The notes under the pieces were generated by a model that worked only from the letters and a program-made list of their open reading frames with translations, did not search any database and had not been told where the DNA came from. A DNA stretch of 50,677 nt, from positions 1-50,677 of the forward strand of contig NZ_LMFZ01000018.1 in NCBI RefSeq assembly GCF_001427305.1, in the 5' to 3' direction. The DNA is from Duganella sp. Root1480D1. Its GTDB lineage: Bacteria > Pseudomonadota > Gammaproteobacteria > Burkholderiales > Burkholderiaceae_D. The translations under genes and the position numbers were made by a program. This document shows positions 26,796-35,089 of this stretch, in pieces; position 1 is the first letter of the stretch, and each line of letters begins with the position of its first letter.

Positions 26796-28460
26796 ATGGA
26801 CAAGCTCCTGCATTTCTACGAACAAGAGCTGGGCCGCCTGCGCCAGGCTACACGAAAATACGCTGAAGCCCACGCCAATACAGCCGCCGCGCTGGAGCTC
26901 GGGCCAGATGCTAGTACAGACCCCGAGGTGGAACGTCTGCTCCAATCAGTCGCGTTGCTTAACGCTGCCACCCAGCAGCTATTCGAGGATGGCCGCAGCG
27001 ACTTTCACAAGGCGCTGTTGCAAACGCTTCAGCCGCACTACCTGCGGCCAGTTCCCACCTGTGCCATCGCCCAGGTAGACACCACTGCTGCGGGACATAA
27101 CGGGATCAATTCCGTCACGCGACTCCCACGCGGAACCATAATGACTTCGGGCGGCTGCAAGTTCACGACAGCTTATGAAGTATGCATCGCCCCCGTCGCC
27201 GTCACGCAAGTCAAATTTCACTCGACCATCGATGCCCCTGCGGCATTGAGATTGCCATCGGAAGCCACTTCTGCACTGTCCATTACGCTCGAATCCACAT
27301 CGGACAGTGCCTCATTCGACCGGATGTCGTTGCCAACGCTGCGCGTTTTCATCGCCGGGGATACAGGGCAAAGAGCCTGCCTTGTTGATGCACTGCTTCT
27401 GCACTGCCTGTGCACGTGCATTGAAATCGACGGGATCTGGAAAGTGCTGCCACGCAGGCCTTTCGCCAGAGTCGGATTCGAGCAGTCGGCGGCTCTCCTG
27501 CCAACGACAATCGGCGGACGGGCACCGCGCATCATGAGCGAGTATCTGCAGTTGCCGGAAAAGTTTGACTTCGTCGACATCGAACTGCCAGCGTGCCCGG
27601 CCCAATGTCGGCGTATCACCCTGCACGTTGTCCTACCAATCAGCAACAACCACCTGCGGCAGGCAAGCATTGCGAACTTCCAGCTCTCATGTACTCCATT
27701 GATCAATCTTTTCCGCGGCCCGGTATTGCAAGTTCGCCTGGACGGAAGACCGGGCGCATACCCATTAACGCCATCCAGTCCAGAATGCGAAATATATAGC
27801 GTCGACAGCGTAGCCTTGATGCATCGCACGGGAGCCAGAATATTCCTGCCATTTCATGGTACGAGCCACGATGCGGAGGGCGTATTCTGGAGATTGAACG
27901 AAGAGGAGGGGACTGCGATTAATTTCATCGATAGACAGCAAAGTCCAAGCTCGCTTGATAACGGAACAGTCATGATCGAAATTACATGCACCAACAGCAG
28001 CACGGCAAAGGCGACGCAGTTCCTGAAGACAGAGATCGGAGCAAGCGGTTTCCCAATTCGCTTCCTGATGCTGCCAACGACACCCGCTCGATATGGTCAG
28101 CCGCGGGCACTGCTTGATGCAATGCAGGTCAACGACATATCGCTGGAGTCCCTGTGTCAAATTCTCCGGGCCCATCACTTCAAGGAAGTCGACCCATTCA
28201 AAGACCTGTCCGACAAACCTGCATCGGCATGGATCGATTTGCCAGTGGGCCGAGTGCACATGCTCGGAACAGAGTTCTCTTTAACGATTGACGAAACGAT
28301 GTTGAATAATCGCAGCCTGTTCGTCCTTGCAGGAATCGTGGAGAATACGCTCGCCGCAAAAGTACGCAAGAACCGCTTCATCCAGCTAGACCTTATCGGA
28401 GACGATGACCGTGTTATATATCGCGGCGCCCCCCAAGCAGGGGACCGGGGAATAGTCTGA
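26796..28460 (+). CDS. tssF: Type VI secretion baseplate protein TssF
   Basis: A 554-residue TssF (VasA/ImpG) relative. The N-terminus (LHFYEQELGRLRQ, DPEVERLLQSVALLNAATQQ, LLQTLQPHYLRPVPTCAIAQ) is typical. TssF forms the baseplate wedge with TssG and TssK. It is slightly short for the family, and neither tssG nor any other core gene is nearby, so this is an extra copy linked to a VgrG cassette. Codon use is more A/T-rich than in the Sox region. Its function as a dedicated adaptor for the neighbouring VgrG is a guess. Confidence 0.88.
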   Translation: MDKLLHFYEQELGRLRQATRKYAEAHANTAAALELGPDASTDPEVERLLQSVALLNAATQQLFEDGRSDFHKALLQTLQPHYLRPVPTCAIAQVDTTAAGHNGINSVTRLPRGTIMTSGGCKFTTAYEVCIAPVAVTQVKFHSTIDAPAALRLPSEATSALSITLESTSDSASFDRMSLPTLRVFIAGDTGQRACLVDALLLHCLCTCIEIDGIWKVLPRRPFARVGFEQSAALLPTTIGGRAPRIMSEYLQLPEKFDFVDIELPACPAQCRRITLHVVLPISNNHLRQASIANFQLSCTPLINLFRGPVLQVRLDGRPGAYPLTPSSPECEIYSVDSVALMHRTGARIFLPFHGTSHDAEGVFWRLNEEEGTAINFIDRQQSPSSLDNGTVMIEITCTNSSTAKATQFLKTEIGASGFPIRFLMLPTTPARYGQPRALLDAMQVNDISLESLCQILRAHHFKEVDPFKDLSDKPASAWIDLPVGRVHMLGTEFSLTIDETMLNNRSLFVLAGIVENTLAAKVRKNRFIQLDLIGDDDRVIYRGAPQAGDRGIV

Positions 28461-28561
28461 TTATGCAGGCCTTGCGGCTTTGGTTTGCTCAAGATCAACG
28501 TCGATAAATTTTACGCGTGCAACCATAGGTACCTGCGTCAACCAGACGATAGGAGCCTCAA

Positions 28562-31315
28562 GTGGACAACGCACTACTCAGCTTCTTCCGGCAAGACAAG
28601 GACCTGCTTACCGAAAATCGTCCTTTGCGCCTGCGCCTGGCCCATCCGACGCAAATGCTGGAAGACGTACTGCTGCCACAACGCGTGCAGGGAAGCGAAT
28701 CAATCTGCGGCAGCATTGATTACCGCATCCTGTGCGTCTCCCTCGATGCTTTCATTCCTCTTAAAGAACTGATCGCACTCCCGGTCGCGGTCGACATCGT
28801 TACCGACCGTGGTGACTTGCGCAGCGTGTGCGGCATCGTCACCGAAGCCCGTGCCGGCGACAGCGATGGCGGCCTGGCCAGCTACCAACTGGTGCTGCGC
28901 GACGCGCTCTCCATCATGGAAAAGCGCAACAACACCCGCGTTTTCCGCAACAAGAACGAAGTGGAGATCGTTCAGGTCATCCTGGATGAATGGCTGCAGA
29001 CCAACCCAATCATCGGCACCTGCTTCCGTTACGAGATGGACGAGTCGTTCCGTATCGACGCCTATCCGCAGCGTGAATTCACCATGCAGTACAACGAATC
29101 AGATGCCGCCTTCATTCGCCGCATGCTGAAACGCCGGGGCATTGCCTGGTACTTTCGCGCAGACCAATCCAACTGGCCAACACATACGATGGTCTTGTTC
29201 GATAACGCCGACACGCTGCCGCCCAACGCCGCCGGTATCGTGCGTTACCACCGCGATGCCGCGACCGAGGAGCGCGACACTATCACTTCATGGTGCGCGG
29301 TTCGCACCCTGCAACCGGGCAGCGTATCGCGATTTAGCTGGAACTACAAGAATCCACAAGACTCGGAATTCATGACCGCAAGAGTCGATGCTCGTTCGGA
29401 CCAGGGCTCAAACGGCAACGAGATGTCAGCTACGCTGGATGATTACCTGGTCCTTTCTCCGCACGCCGGCGACGATCACGACGATCTTTGCCAACTGGGC
29501 CAATTAGCCATGAATCGCCACGACCTCGAATCAAAATGCTTCCACGGCGAAGGCAGCGTGCGTGACTTTTGCGTTGGCGAATATTTTGAACTTGAAGGCC
29601 ATCCGGAAATTGATGCGCACGCCAGCGGAGAGCGCGAGTTCGTTATCAGCGCTATTCAAATGACCATATCGAACAATTTAACTAAAGACCTAACCGCGCG
29701 CGTCGAACGTCTATTTTTTCGGAGCCGCTGGATGCCCGGAGCAGACTGCGAATTATCGGAAACGCGCGTGAACGTAGGATTCACCGCAGTCCGCCGCGGC
29801 ATTCCTATCGTCCCAGCGTATGATTTACATGTCGATATACCGAACGTTCCTATGCAAAGCGCTATCGTTGTTGGACCAGATGGTGAAGAAGTGCATTGCG
29901 ATGAATTGGGTCGCGTGAAAGTCCGCTTTCGAACTACTCGAGAAAAAGACCATGAGCACGCACAAGGTGCCGGTGCGGCTGAAAAGGACTTCGACTCCGC
30001 TTGGGTGCGTGTCGCCACTAGCTGGGCGGGCAATGGGCCGGGAACCATAAATCAATGTGGGGCTATATCTTTGCCGCGCGTTGGGAGCGAAGTCTTGGTT
30101 TCATTTCTCTCTGGAGACCCTGATAGACCGGTGATCATTAGCCAACTGTTCAATCAAAACGGCCAGCCGCCAGCTTTAGGCGGCATAGGTTCGTTACCAG
30201 GAAATCGCTACGTCTCTGGTATCCGTAGCCGTGAGAATCGCGGACATGGCGCAAATAGCCTTCAGTTTGACGACACGTCCGGCGAGATCGGCGTGCAGCT
30301 TTCAAGTGATCACGCGAAAAGCCAATTAAGCCTTGGCCATATTGCCGCCACACGCGTCAAGGGGGTTGCGCCCATGCGAGGTGAGGGGGTTGAATTGCGG
30401 TCGGAAGAATCTGCGGCGATTCGCGGCTCGAAAGGCGTATTGCTTTCAGCAGAGCCTTGCTGTGACGGAAACGTGCTGGCGCGCGACGGCCTAATTGGCA
30501 TGGTCGAGGTGTTGGCATCGATTGCAGCGCAACTGAGTGAACTTAATGCTGTGCATAGCAAAGATAAGGCGGCAACAGAGCACCTAAAAGACCTTCTGGA
30601 GCGAATCCGTGACTGGTCCTCAGCAGGTGATTCGGCAGGCAGGAAGTCTCTGCTCGCGGGAGTGTCAAACGATGGCATCGTGCTTGCAACACCCAGCTCA
30701 CTTGAAATCGGTGCGCAAGAGCATATCGGTCTTATGTCTTCAAAGGACGTCGACCTATATGCTGCAGAATCGGCGCGAGTGATGGCAATGAAGGGGATGA
30801 CGCTTTTCTCACATGATGGCGGAATCAAGGTCATTTCAGCGAGAGGCACTACCCAAATCCAAAGCCAGGATGGTGATCTAGAAATTGTCGCATCAGGAAA
30901 GGTTCGAATAAATGCCGGACAGGGAATTGAATTGCTGGCCCCTGAGATCAAGGTCGCGTCACAGGGAACGCAAACGGACTTTGGAGCAAGTCAGATTGTC
31001 CATCAGTGCAAAGGAGGCTTCGTCATCAAGTCTTCGAAATTTGAGCACACCCAAGGCGGCGGCGGGCTTGAGAACAAAATGAATTTCTCGAGTACAGATA
31101 TTCGGACCGATGAGCGGGTGTACTTGGTAAGTTCACAGTCTGGCTTGCCAATATCGGGCCGAAAGTACAAGTTGGAATTGCCAGATGGAAGGGTCATCGA
31201 AGGAACGAGTGATGAGGACGGAAAAACGGCTCTAGCAGTATCTGATCAAATCGGCGAACTTAGAATCACCGTATTCCCTTCGGACGATCTGAAAGCAGTA
31301 GCGGGGGCATCATGA
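28562..31315 (+). CDS. vgrG: Type VI secretion spike protein VgrG (TssI)
   Basis: A 917-residue VgrG starting at GTG 28562 with AGGAG shortly upstream. The gp27-like part spans residues 1 to about 330 (REFTMQYNESDAAFIRRMLKRRGIAWYF in one stretch), the OB-fold and gp5-like needle follow (LGRVKVRF, SWAGNGPGTI, PRVGSEVLVSFLSGDPDRP), then a DUF2345 extension and a short C-terminal domain of transthyretin/carboxypeptidase-regulatory type (LPISGRKYKLELPDGRVIEG). The last part probably holds the cargo. Base composition changes within the gene, near residue 360. The lipase gene overlaps the stop by 4 bp. Confidence 0.95.
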   Translation: MDNALLSFFRQDKDLLTENRPLRLRLAHPTQMLEDVLLPQRVQGSESICGSIDYRILCVSLDAFIPLKELIALPVAVDIVTDRGDLRSVCGIVTEARAGDSDGGLASYQLVLRDALSIMEKRNNTRVFRNKNEVEIVQVILDEWLQTNPIIGTCFRYEMDESFRIDAYPQREFTMQYNESDAAFIRRMLKRRGIAWYFRADQSNWPTHTMVLFDNADTLPPNAAGIVRYHRDAATEERDTITSWCAVRTLQPGSVSRFSWNYKNPQDSEFMTARVDARSDQGSNGNEMSATLDDYLVLSPHAGDDHDDLCQLGQLAMNRHDLESKCFHGEGSVRDFCVGEYFELEGHPEIDAHASGEREFVISAIQMTISNNLTKDLTARVERLFFRSRWMPGADCELSETRVNVGFTAVRRGIPIVPAYDLHVDIPNVPMQSAIVVGPDGEEVHCDELGRVKVRFRTTREKDHEHAQGAGAAEKDFDSAWVRVATSWAGNGPGTINQCGAISLPRVGSEVLVSFLSGDPDRPVIISQLFNQNGQPPALGGIGSLPGNRYVSGIRSRENRGHGANSLQFDDTSGEIGVQLSSDHAKSQLSLGHIAATRVKGVAPMRGEGVELRSEESAAIRGSKGVLLSAEPCCDGNVLARDGLIGMVEVLASIAAQLSELNAVHSKDKAATEHLKDLLERIRDWSSAGDSAGRKSLLAGVSNDGIVLATPSSLEIGAQEHIGLMSSKDVDLYAAESARVMAMKGMTLFSHDGGIKVISARGTTQIQSQDGDLEIVASGKVRINAGQGIELLAPEIKVASQGTQTDFGASQIVHQCKGGFVIKSSKFEHTQGGGGLENKMNFSSTDIRTDERVYLVSSQSGLPISGRKYKLELPDGRVIEGTSDEDGKTALAVSDQIGELRITVFPSDDLKAVAGAS

Positions 31316-32955
31316 GTGAAGCGAAAGAACCGACGCGCCTGCTCACAGCCCAAGCGACTAGTAATGGCAGCCTGCAAGCGAAAACACTACTGACTCCAAC
31401 GGCTTGCAAAACCCGGGCTAAAATCAGTGTACCGCCCGACAGAGTTCTGCCAATCATATTCATCCCAGGAATTATGGGAAGTAACCTCAAGGCGACGGCT
31501 GGCAACAAGGCGCTTAAACCTGGCGAACCTGCTTGGCGCCCACCAAACGGGACTCTTGAAGCAAAGAGAGAAGTAGATCGCTGGGGGGCGAGGTCTCCTG
31601 CAACGCGTCAGAAGATTCTTAATGGACCGACTGTCTCGATTGATCGCGATGCGACAACTAACCTGAATCCTCTGCATGAGTCCATCGGGCTTAGCGCAGA
31701 AGAAGCAAAGGAAAATGGCTGGGGCGAAGTCCACTCTGAGAGCTACCAAGCCATCTTGTTTGCATTGCGGCGACAATTCAATGCCTTCCTTCGACCGAAT
31801 CTGACCAGTCCCGGCGGAGACACGATTTCCAGCGAATGGGCTGGGTTGAATGTGGAGATCGGCCACTCTGAATGGAAGGAAGAAAAAGGATTACTGAGCG
31901 AAATTTCTGAATGTGATGTACGAAAGCTGGCCGAGCTCCATTACCCGATTTATGCCTGTGGCTATAACTGGCTTAATTCGAACGCGGTCTCCGCCGACGC
32001 ACTCAAGCAACGCATCGAGCAAATCATCAAGAAATGGCAGGGCTTAGGGCGCAAGTGTGAGAAGGTCATCCTTGTAACCCATTCAATGGGGGGACTTGTT
32101 GCAAGAGCCTGCGCTAAGAAAATCCCCGACAAAATTGCTGGCGTAGTTCATGGGTGCATGCCCGCACTTGGAGCGCCGGCATGCTACAGGCGAGTGGCCT
32201 GTGGAACAGAAAAATCCAGTCCCAGCAAGCGCACAGCAGGAAACTACTTAATGGGGAAGGTGGCAATCGTTTTGGGCGATACTGCGGCTCGCACCGTGCC
32301 AGTGATTGGCAACTCAGTCGGGGCGCTCGAGTTGCTGCCGAATCATCTCTATCCAAAGCCATGGCTATTCGCATCTGTTAAGGATCGAGTTGGAGAGGAT
32401 CGAGTGCTTCCTCTCCCGATAGATGATCCTTATGCTTTTTACGCTGACACTCAACCGTGGTACCGGTTAGTATCGCCTGAGCTCTTGGACCCTGCTGAGA
32501 ATCACCTTAACGCGGTGACTATGTACAAGCAGAACGTTAAGGCAGCCGAAAACTTTCATAGGGGTTCTTTGGGCGACTATTATCATCCACGGACTTACGT
32601 GTTTTTTGGAGCAGACCAAGATGAACTCGCATACGGAAAATTCACTTGGTTAGCGCAAGCTGAGATTGCAGGAGTTAATGAAGGCTCCTTAACTAACGGA
32701 CGACTCGAAGCAACTGAGTCAAGCGGAATTCGACGAGTGCGGCTACAAACTGATCAATGCTTGCACTTCTCTCCGTCTTCGCAAGATGCGAAGGGGGATG
32801 GCACTGTGCCGTACCAGTCAGGGGCAGCTCCAGGTGGGCGGGCAATCCGAACGATACGCGCTTCTGGCTTTGACCATCAAGGTGGTTATAACAACCCATC
32901 AATGATTTGCCTCACACTGCTGCTCGTCTCACGGATTGCCTTAGACTATGCCTAA
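31312..32955 (+). CDS. LCAT-like phospholipase, probable type VI effector (Tle type)
   Basis: A 547-residue alpha/beta hydrolase. PIIFIPGIMGSNLKA is the lecithin:cholesterol acyltransferase-like opening and oxyanion region. The nucleophile is S258 in THSMGG, where the usual first Gly of GxSxG is Thr. D496 (KGDGTVPY) and H522 (FDHQGGYNN) complete the triad. There is no signal peptide, as expected for a VgrG-delivered effector. Its translation is coupled to vgrG, and the next gene resembles Tli4 immunity proteins, so it should attack membrane phospholipids of rival cells. Assignment to Tle4 rather than another Tle group rests on that neighbour. Confidence 0.85.
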   Translation: MSEAKEPTRLLTAQATSNGSLQAKTLLTPTACKTRAKISVPPDRVLPIIFIPGIMGSNLKATAGNKALKPGEPAWRPPNGTLEAKREVDRWGARSPATRQKILNGPTVSIDRDATTNLNPLHESIGLSAEEAKENGWGEVHSESYQAILFALRRQFNAFLRPNLTSPGGDTISSEWAGLNVEIGHSEWKEEKGLLSEISECDVRKLAELHYPIYACGYNWLNSNAVSADALKQRIEQIIKKWQGLGRKCEKVILVTHSMGGLVARACAKKIPDKIAGVVHGCMPALGAPACYRRVACGTEKSSPSKRTAGNYLMGKVAIVLGDTAARTVPVIGNSVGALELLPNHLYPKPWLFASVKDRVGEDRVLPLPIDDPYAFYADTQPWYRLVSPELLDPAENHLNAVTMYKQNVKAAENFHRGSLGDYYHPRTYVFFGADQDELAYGKFTWLAQAEIAGVNEGSLTNGRLEATESSGIRRVRLQTDQCLHFSPSSQDAKGDGTVPYQSGAAPGGRAIRTIRASGFDHQGGYNNPSMICLTLLLVSRIALDYA

Positions 32956-34006
32956 ATTCAAATTGTCGCCCGGCCGCATTCTCTTTGCCGTTATCGGCAC
33001 ATTGGTTGCGATCCAATTGTTCGTCAATATTGAAAGAGAGCGAGAAATGATTGCTGAAATCAAGAGCGAGCCCTCAAGTATAGTTTGTATTGGCAGGACG
33101 CTGGTTGAGTTGCCGATGCGGTTAGTTATCTCGTATGGCATGACCTATTTTGCCGGTTGGCACATAGACACAAAAGTCGAGTCTGAAGTGGACTTTCAAA
33201 AGCGCTTACAGGGGCGGCTAGAGAAGCTAGCATTCGCTAAGAACGAATATGGACATCGAAGCCTAGAGTTTTCGAAAGACGTGGGCGGGGAGTGGAGCGG
33301 GCAAATTATCCAATTTGATCGTGAGTCTTTAAAGTCGGTCGAAAATGGCGTGGTAAGTTATGAAGACATAGTGAAAATCGAAGGCTACCTGAACGCCAAA
33401 GGAATCTCATTTGACATTTCCGCAGGAGTTAACTTTGAACGTGATCTAGTCAAGCTAGAACACCTCATTAGTAGGATGAAGGTTAGGGACGAGAATGAAA
33501 TTCCTAGCGAGAGCGGCTTTTGTTTTGATCGCGGGATCATCGTCGGTAACGAGAACCCCACTTTGAGCGAAGGGATTACGCTTTTTGCCGGCTACCCGAA
33601 TTCAAATGATGTTGCAGTCGTGATTGACTCGACTGCAGGGACGAAGGCACCAGATACATTGTTGCAAAGGGTTGCGGGTAGCAGCGCCCGGAAAGAATTT
33701 CCATCGAGCTTTAAGAATCTTCGTATTGGCTCCAGACAGATCAACGAGCACATAGGCGAAGAAGTGCTTACGCGAGTCATCGAAGACGATGGTCGCAGTA
33801 ATCACAACTTCGTATGGGAGTCGATCCCAGAGAAAAAGGACGTCTACCACCCCCAAATCACCATGGAATTTAGCACCGGGTTCAACAATGTAGAGGCGTT
33901 AAATAGAACGCCATTTACGGATAGTGAGGCAATCGCACTATGGGATCGGATCACGACTTCACTTCGAAATCGCCCGTTCACAACGTCTGCTAACCCGGCC
34001 AACTGA
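32948..34006 (+). CDS. Tli4-like immunity protein
   Basis: A 352-residue protein with one N-terminal membrane segment (ILFAVIGTLVAIQLFV) that would hold it in the inner membrane facing the periplasm, where an antibacterial phospholipase acts. The segment SESGFCFDRGIIVG and the C-terminal ITMEFSTGFNN region recall Tli4 proteins, the cognate inhibitors of Tle4. It overlaps the lipase gene by 8 bp. Function as immunity factor is inferred from family resemblance and position. A/T-rich codon use matches the effector. Confidence 0.75.
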   Translation: MPKFKLSPGRILFAVIGTLVAIQLFVNIEREREMIAEIKSEPSSIVCIGRTLVELPMRLVISYGMTYFAGWHIDTKVESEVDFQKRLQGRLEKLAFAKNEYGHRSLEFSKDVGGEWSGQIIQFDRESLKSVENGVVSYEDIVKIEGYLNAKGISFDISAGVNFERDLVKLEHLISRMKVRDENEIPSESGFCFDRGIIVGNENPTLSEGITLFAGYPNSNDVAVVIDSTAGTKAPDTLLQRVAGSSARKEFPSSFKNLRIGSRQINEHIGEEVLTRVIEDDGRSNHNFVWESIPEKKDVYHPQITMEFSTGFNNVEALNRTPFTDSEAIALWDRITTSLRNRPFTTSANPAN

Positions 34007-34013
34007 GCTGGCG

Positions 34014-34280
34014 ATGCCAAACGTCATAAGAGTAGGGGATCCAACATCCCACGGAGGAAAAGTGCTTGCGACTAGCGCTCCGCATTTTATTGTGGGCGGC
34101 AAGCCAGTCGTCCTCATGGGTGACAAGTGCATGTGCCCAATGACCGGCCATCAGAACTGTGTGATCGTCAGCGGCAATGCCAACCATACCGTCAACGGCA
34201 AAGCTGTCGCATACGAAGGCGATAAGACTAGCTGCGGCGCGACTTTGATTTCGACGGTCAAAACATTCGCATCGAGTTAA
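34014..34280 (+). CDS. PAAR-domain spike tip protein
   Basis: An 88-residue PAAR protein starting at ATG 34014, which gives the family opening (MPNVIRVGDPTSHGGKVL). Repeating beta-hairpins with GDKCMCPMTGHQN and GDKTSCGA include His and Cys residues that bind the tip zinc. PAAR proteins sharpen the VgrG trimer and can carry effectors. It follows the immunity gene by 7 bp and closes the island. Confidence 0.93.
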   Translation: MPNVIRVGDPTSHGGKVLATSAPHFIVGGKPVVLMGDKCMCPMTGHQNCVIVSGNANHTVNGKAVAYEGDKTSCGATLISTVKTFASS

Positions 34281-34407
34281 TGCATGCCCACCCGTGCCGT
34301 GGCTCCGAACAGGAGCCCGCTGTCCCAACAGTGTGGCCTGAAAGAGCCAGCTCTGCTATTGTTTTCGATTTGATAACTTATCGAAAGCATTGGAAGGGCT
34401 CAGCCTC

Positions 34408-34704
34408 ATGGATTCGGTGCAAGAAGAAGTAGTAATCAGCCGCCATCCCGTAACGGCCGGATTCATTGGAATCATTACGGTCGTGTACTCGTACATCGTC
34501 TTCGTCTTAGTCCTAATAGCGAGGGACACACTTGGAAATGGGGACGTGCTTCCACTTGTGGTGATGGCCCCGTTCCTCCTCCTGTTCGGCGCTGTGGGTG
34601 GCGCGCTGTTCTTCCGCAGCAGGTCGGTTGCGCACCAATTCTGGGTGGTGCCAGCACTGTTTGTCCTCTATAGCGTCCTGCTTGCCGCTGGAACCAACCA
34701 TTGA
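34408..34704 (+). CDS. Small three-helix membrane protein
   Basis: A 98-residue protein from ATG 34408 with three hydrophobic helices (AGFIGIITVVYSYIVFVLVL, LPLVVMAPFLLLFGAVGGALF in part, and FWVVPALFVLYSVLLAA). The 127 bp before it hold no other gene. A second small membrane protein starts 22 bp after it. Both are unrecognised; a two-gene unit is likely from spacing. Confidence 0.6.
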   Translation: MDSVQEEVVISRHPVTAGFIGIITVVYSYIVFVLVLIARDTLGNGDVLPLVVMAPFLLLFGAVGGALFFRSRSVAHQFWVVPALFVLYSVLLAAGTNH

Positions 34705-34726
34705 TGTAGAGCGGCTGGCTTCATTC

Positions 34727-35053
34727 ATGATCGATTTCACGTGGACTTACCTCCAAATTCTGGAGCTTGGAAGAGCGCCCCTGACAATCCTGGCGGCAGG
34801 AATATTCGCGACCATGCTGCAGATTCAGGTATCTCGGCATCGGCACCCAGTGAAGTGGCTGGTGTTGATGAACTACGCAATCCTTGCTCAGTTTGGAGTC
34901 GTGGTTTTGGCCTGGCTTGTGATCGCAGCCACGTCAGACCGCGGTTACTACTACGTCATATTCAATTTCCTCCTCGTTAGCTGGACCTCCCTCCCATTCT
35001 TCGTGCTCGCATGCCTGGTGCCGCTGTTTGCGCGGAGGGAAGGGCGCGCCTAG
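34727..35053 (+). CDS. Small membrane protein
   Basis: A 108-residue protein taken from ATG 34727 (MIDFTWTYLQIL); longer frames overlap the preceding gene. Three hydrophobic helices are visible (LTILAAGIFATMLQI, YAILAQFGVVVLAWLVIAA, FFVLACLVPLF). No family is recognised. Its stop codon is the first base triplet of a hairpin that separates it from the convergent ceramidase gene. Confidence 0.6.
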   Translation: MIDFTWTYLQILELGRAPLTILAAGIFATMLQIQVSRHRHPVKWLVLMNYAILAQFGVVVLAWLVIAATSDRGYYYVIFNFLLVSWTSLPFFVLACLVPLFARREGRA

Positions 35054-35076
35054 CCGCCTTGCTTGAACGGCGGCTA
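35051..35076 (+). terminator. Hairpin between convergent genes
   Basis: TAGCCGCC (35051-35058) pairs with GGCGGCTA (35069-35076) around a 10-nt loop. The stem begins at the stop codon of the small membrane protein. No T-run follows, so it is a weak or factor-assisted terminator at best. Confidence 0.45.
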
Positions 35077-35089
35077 GCGCAACGGCATC

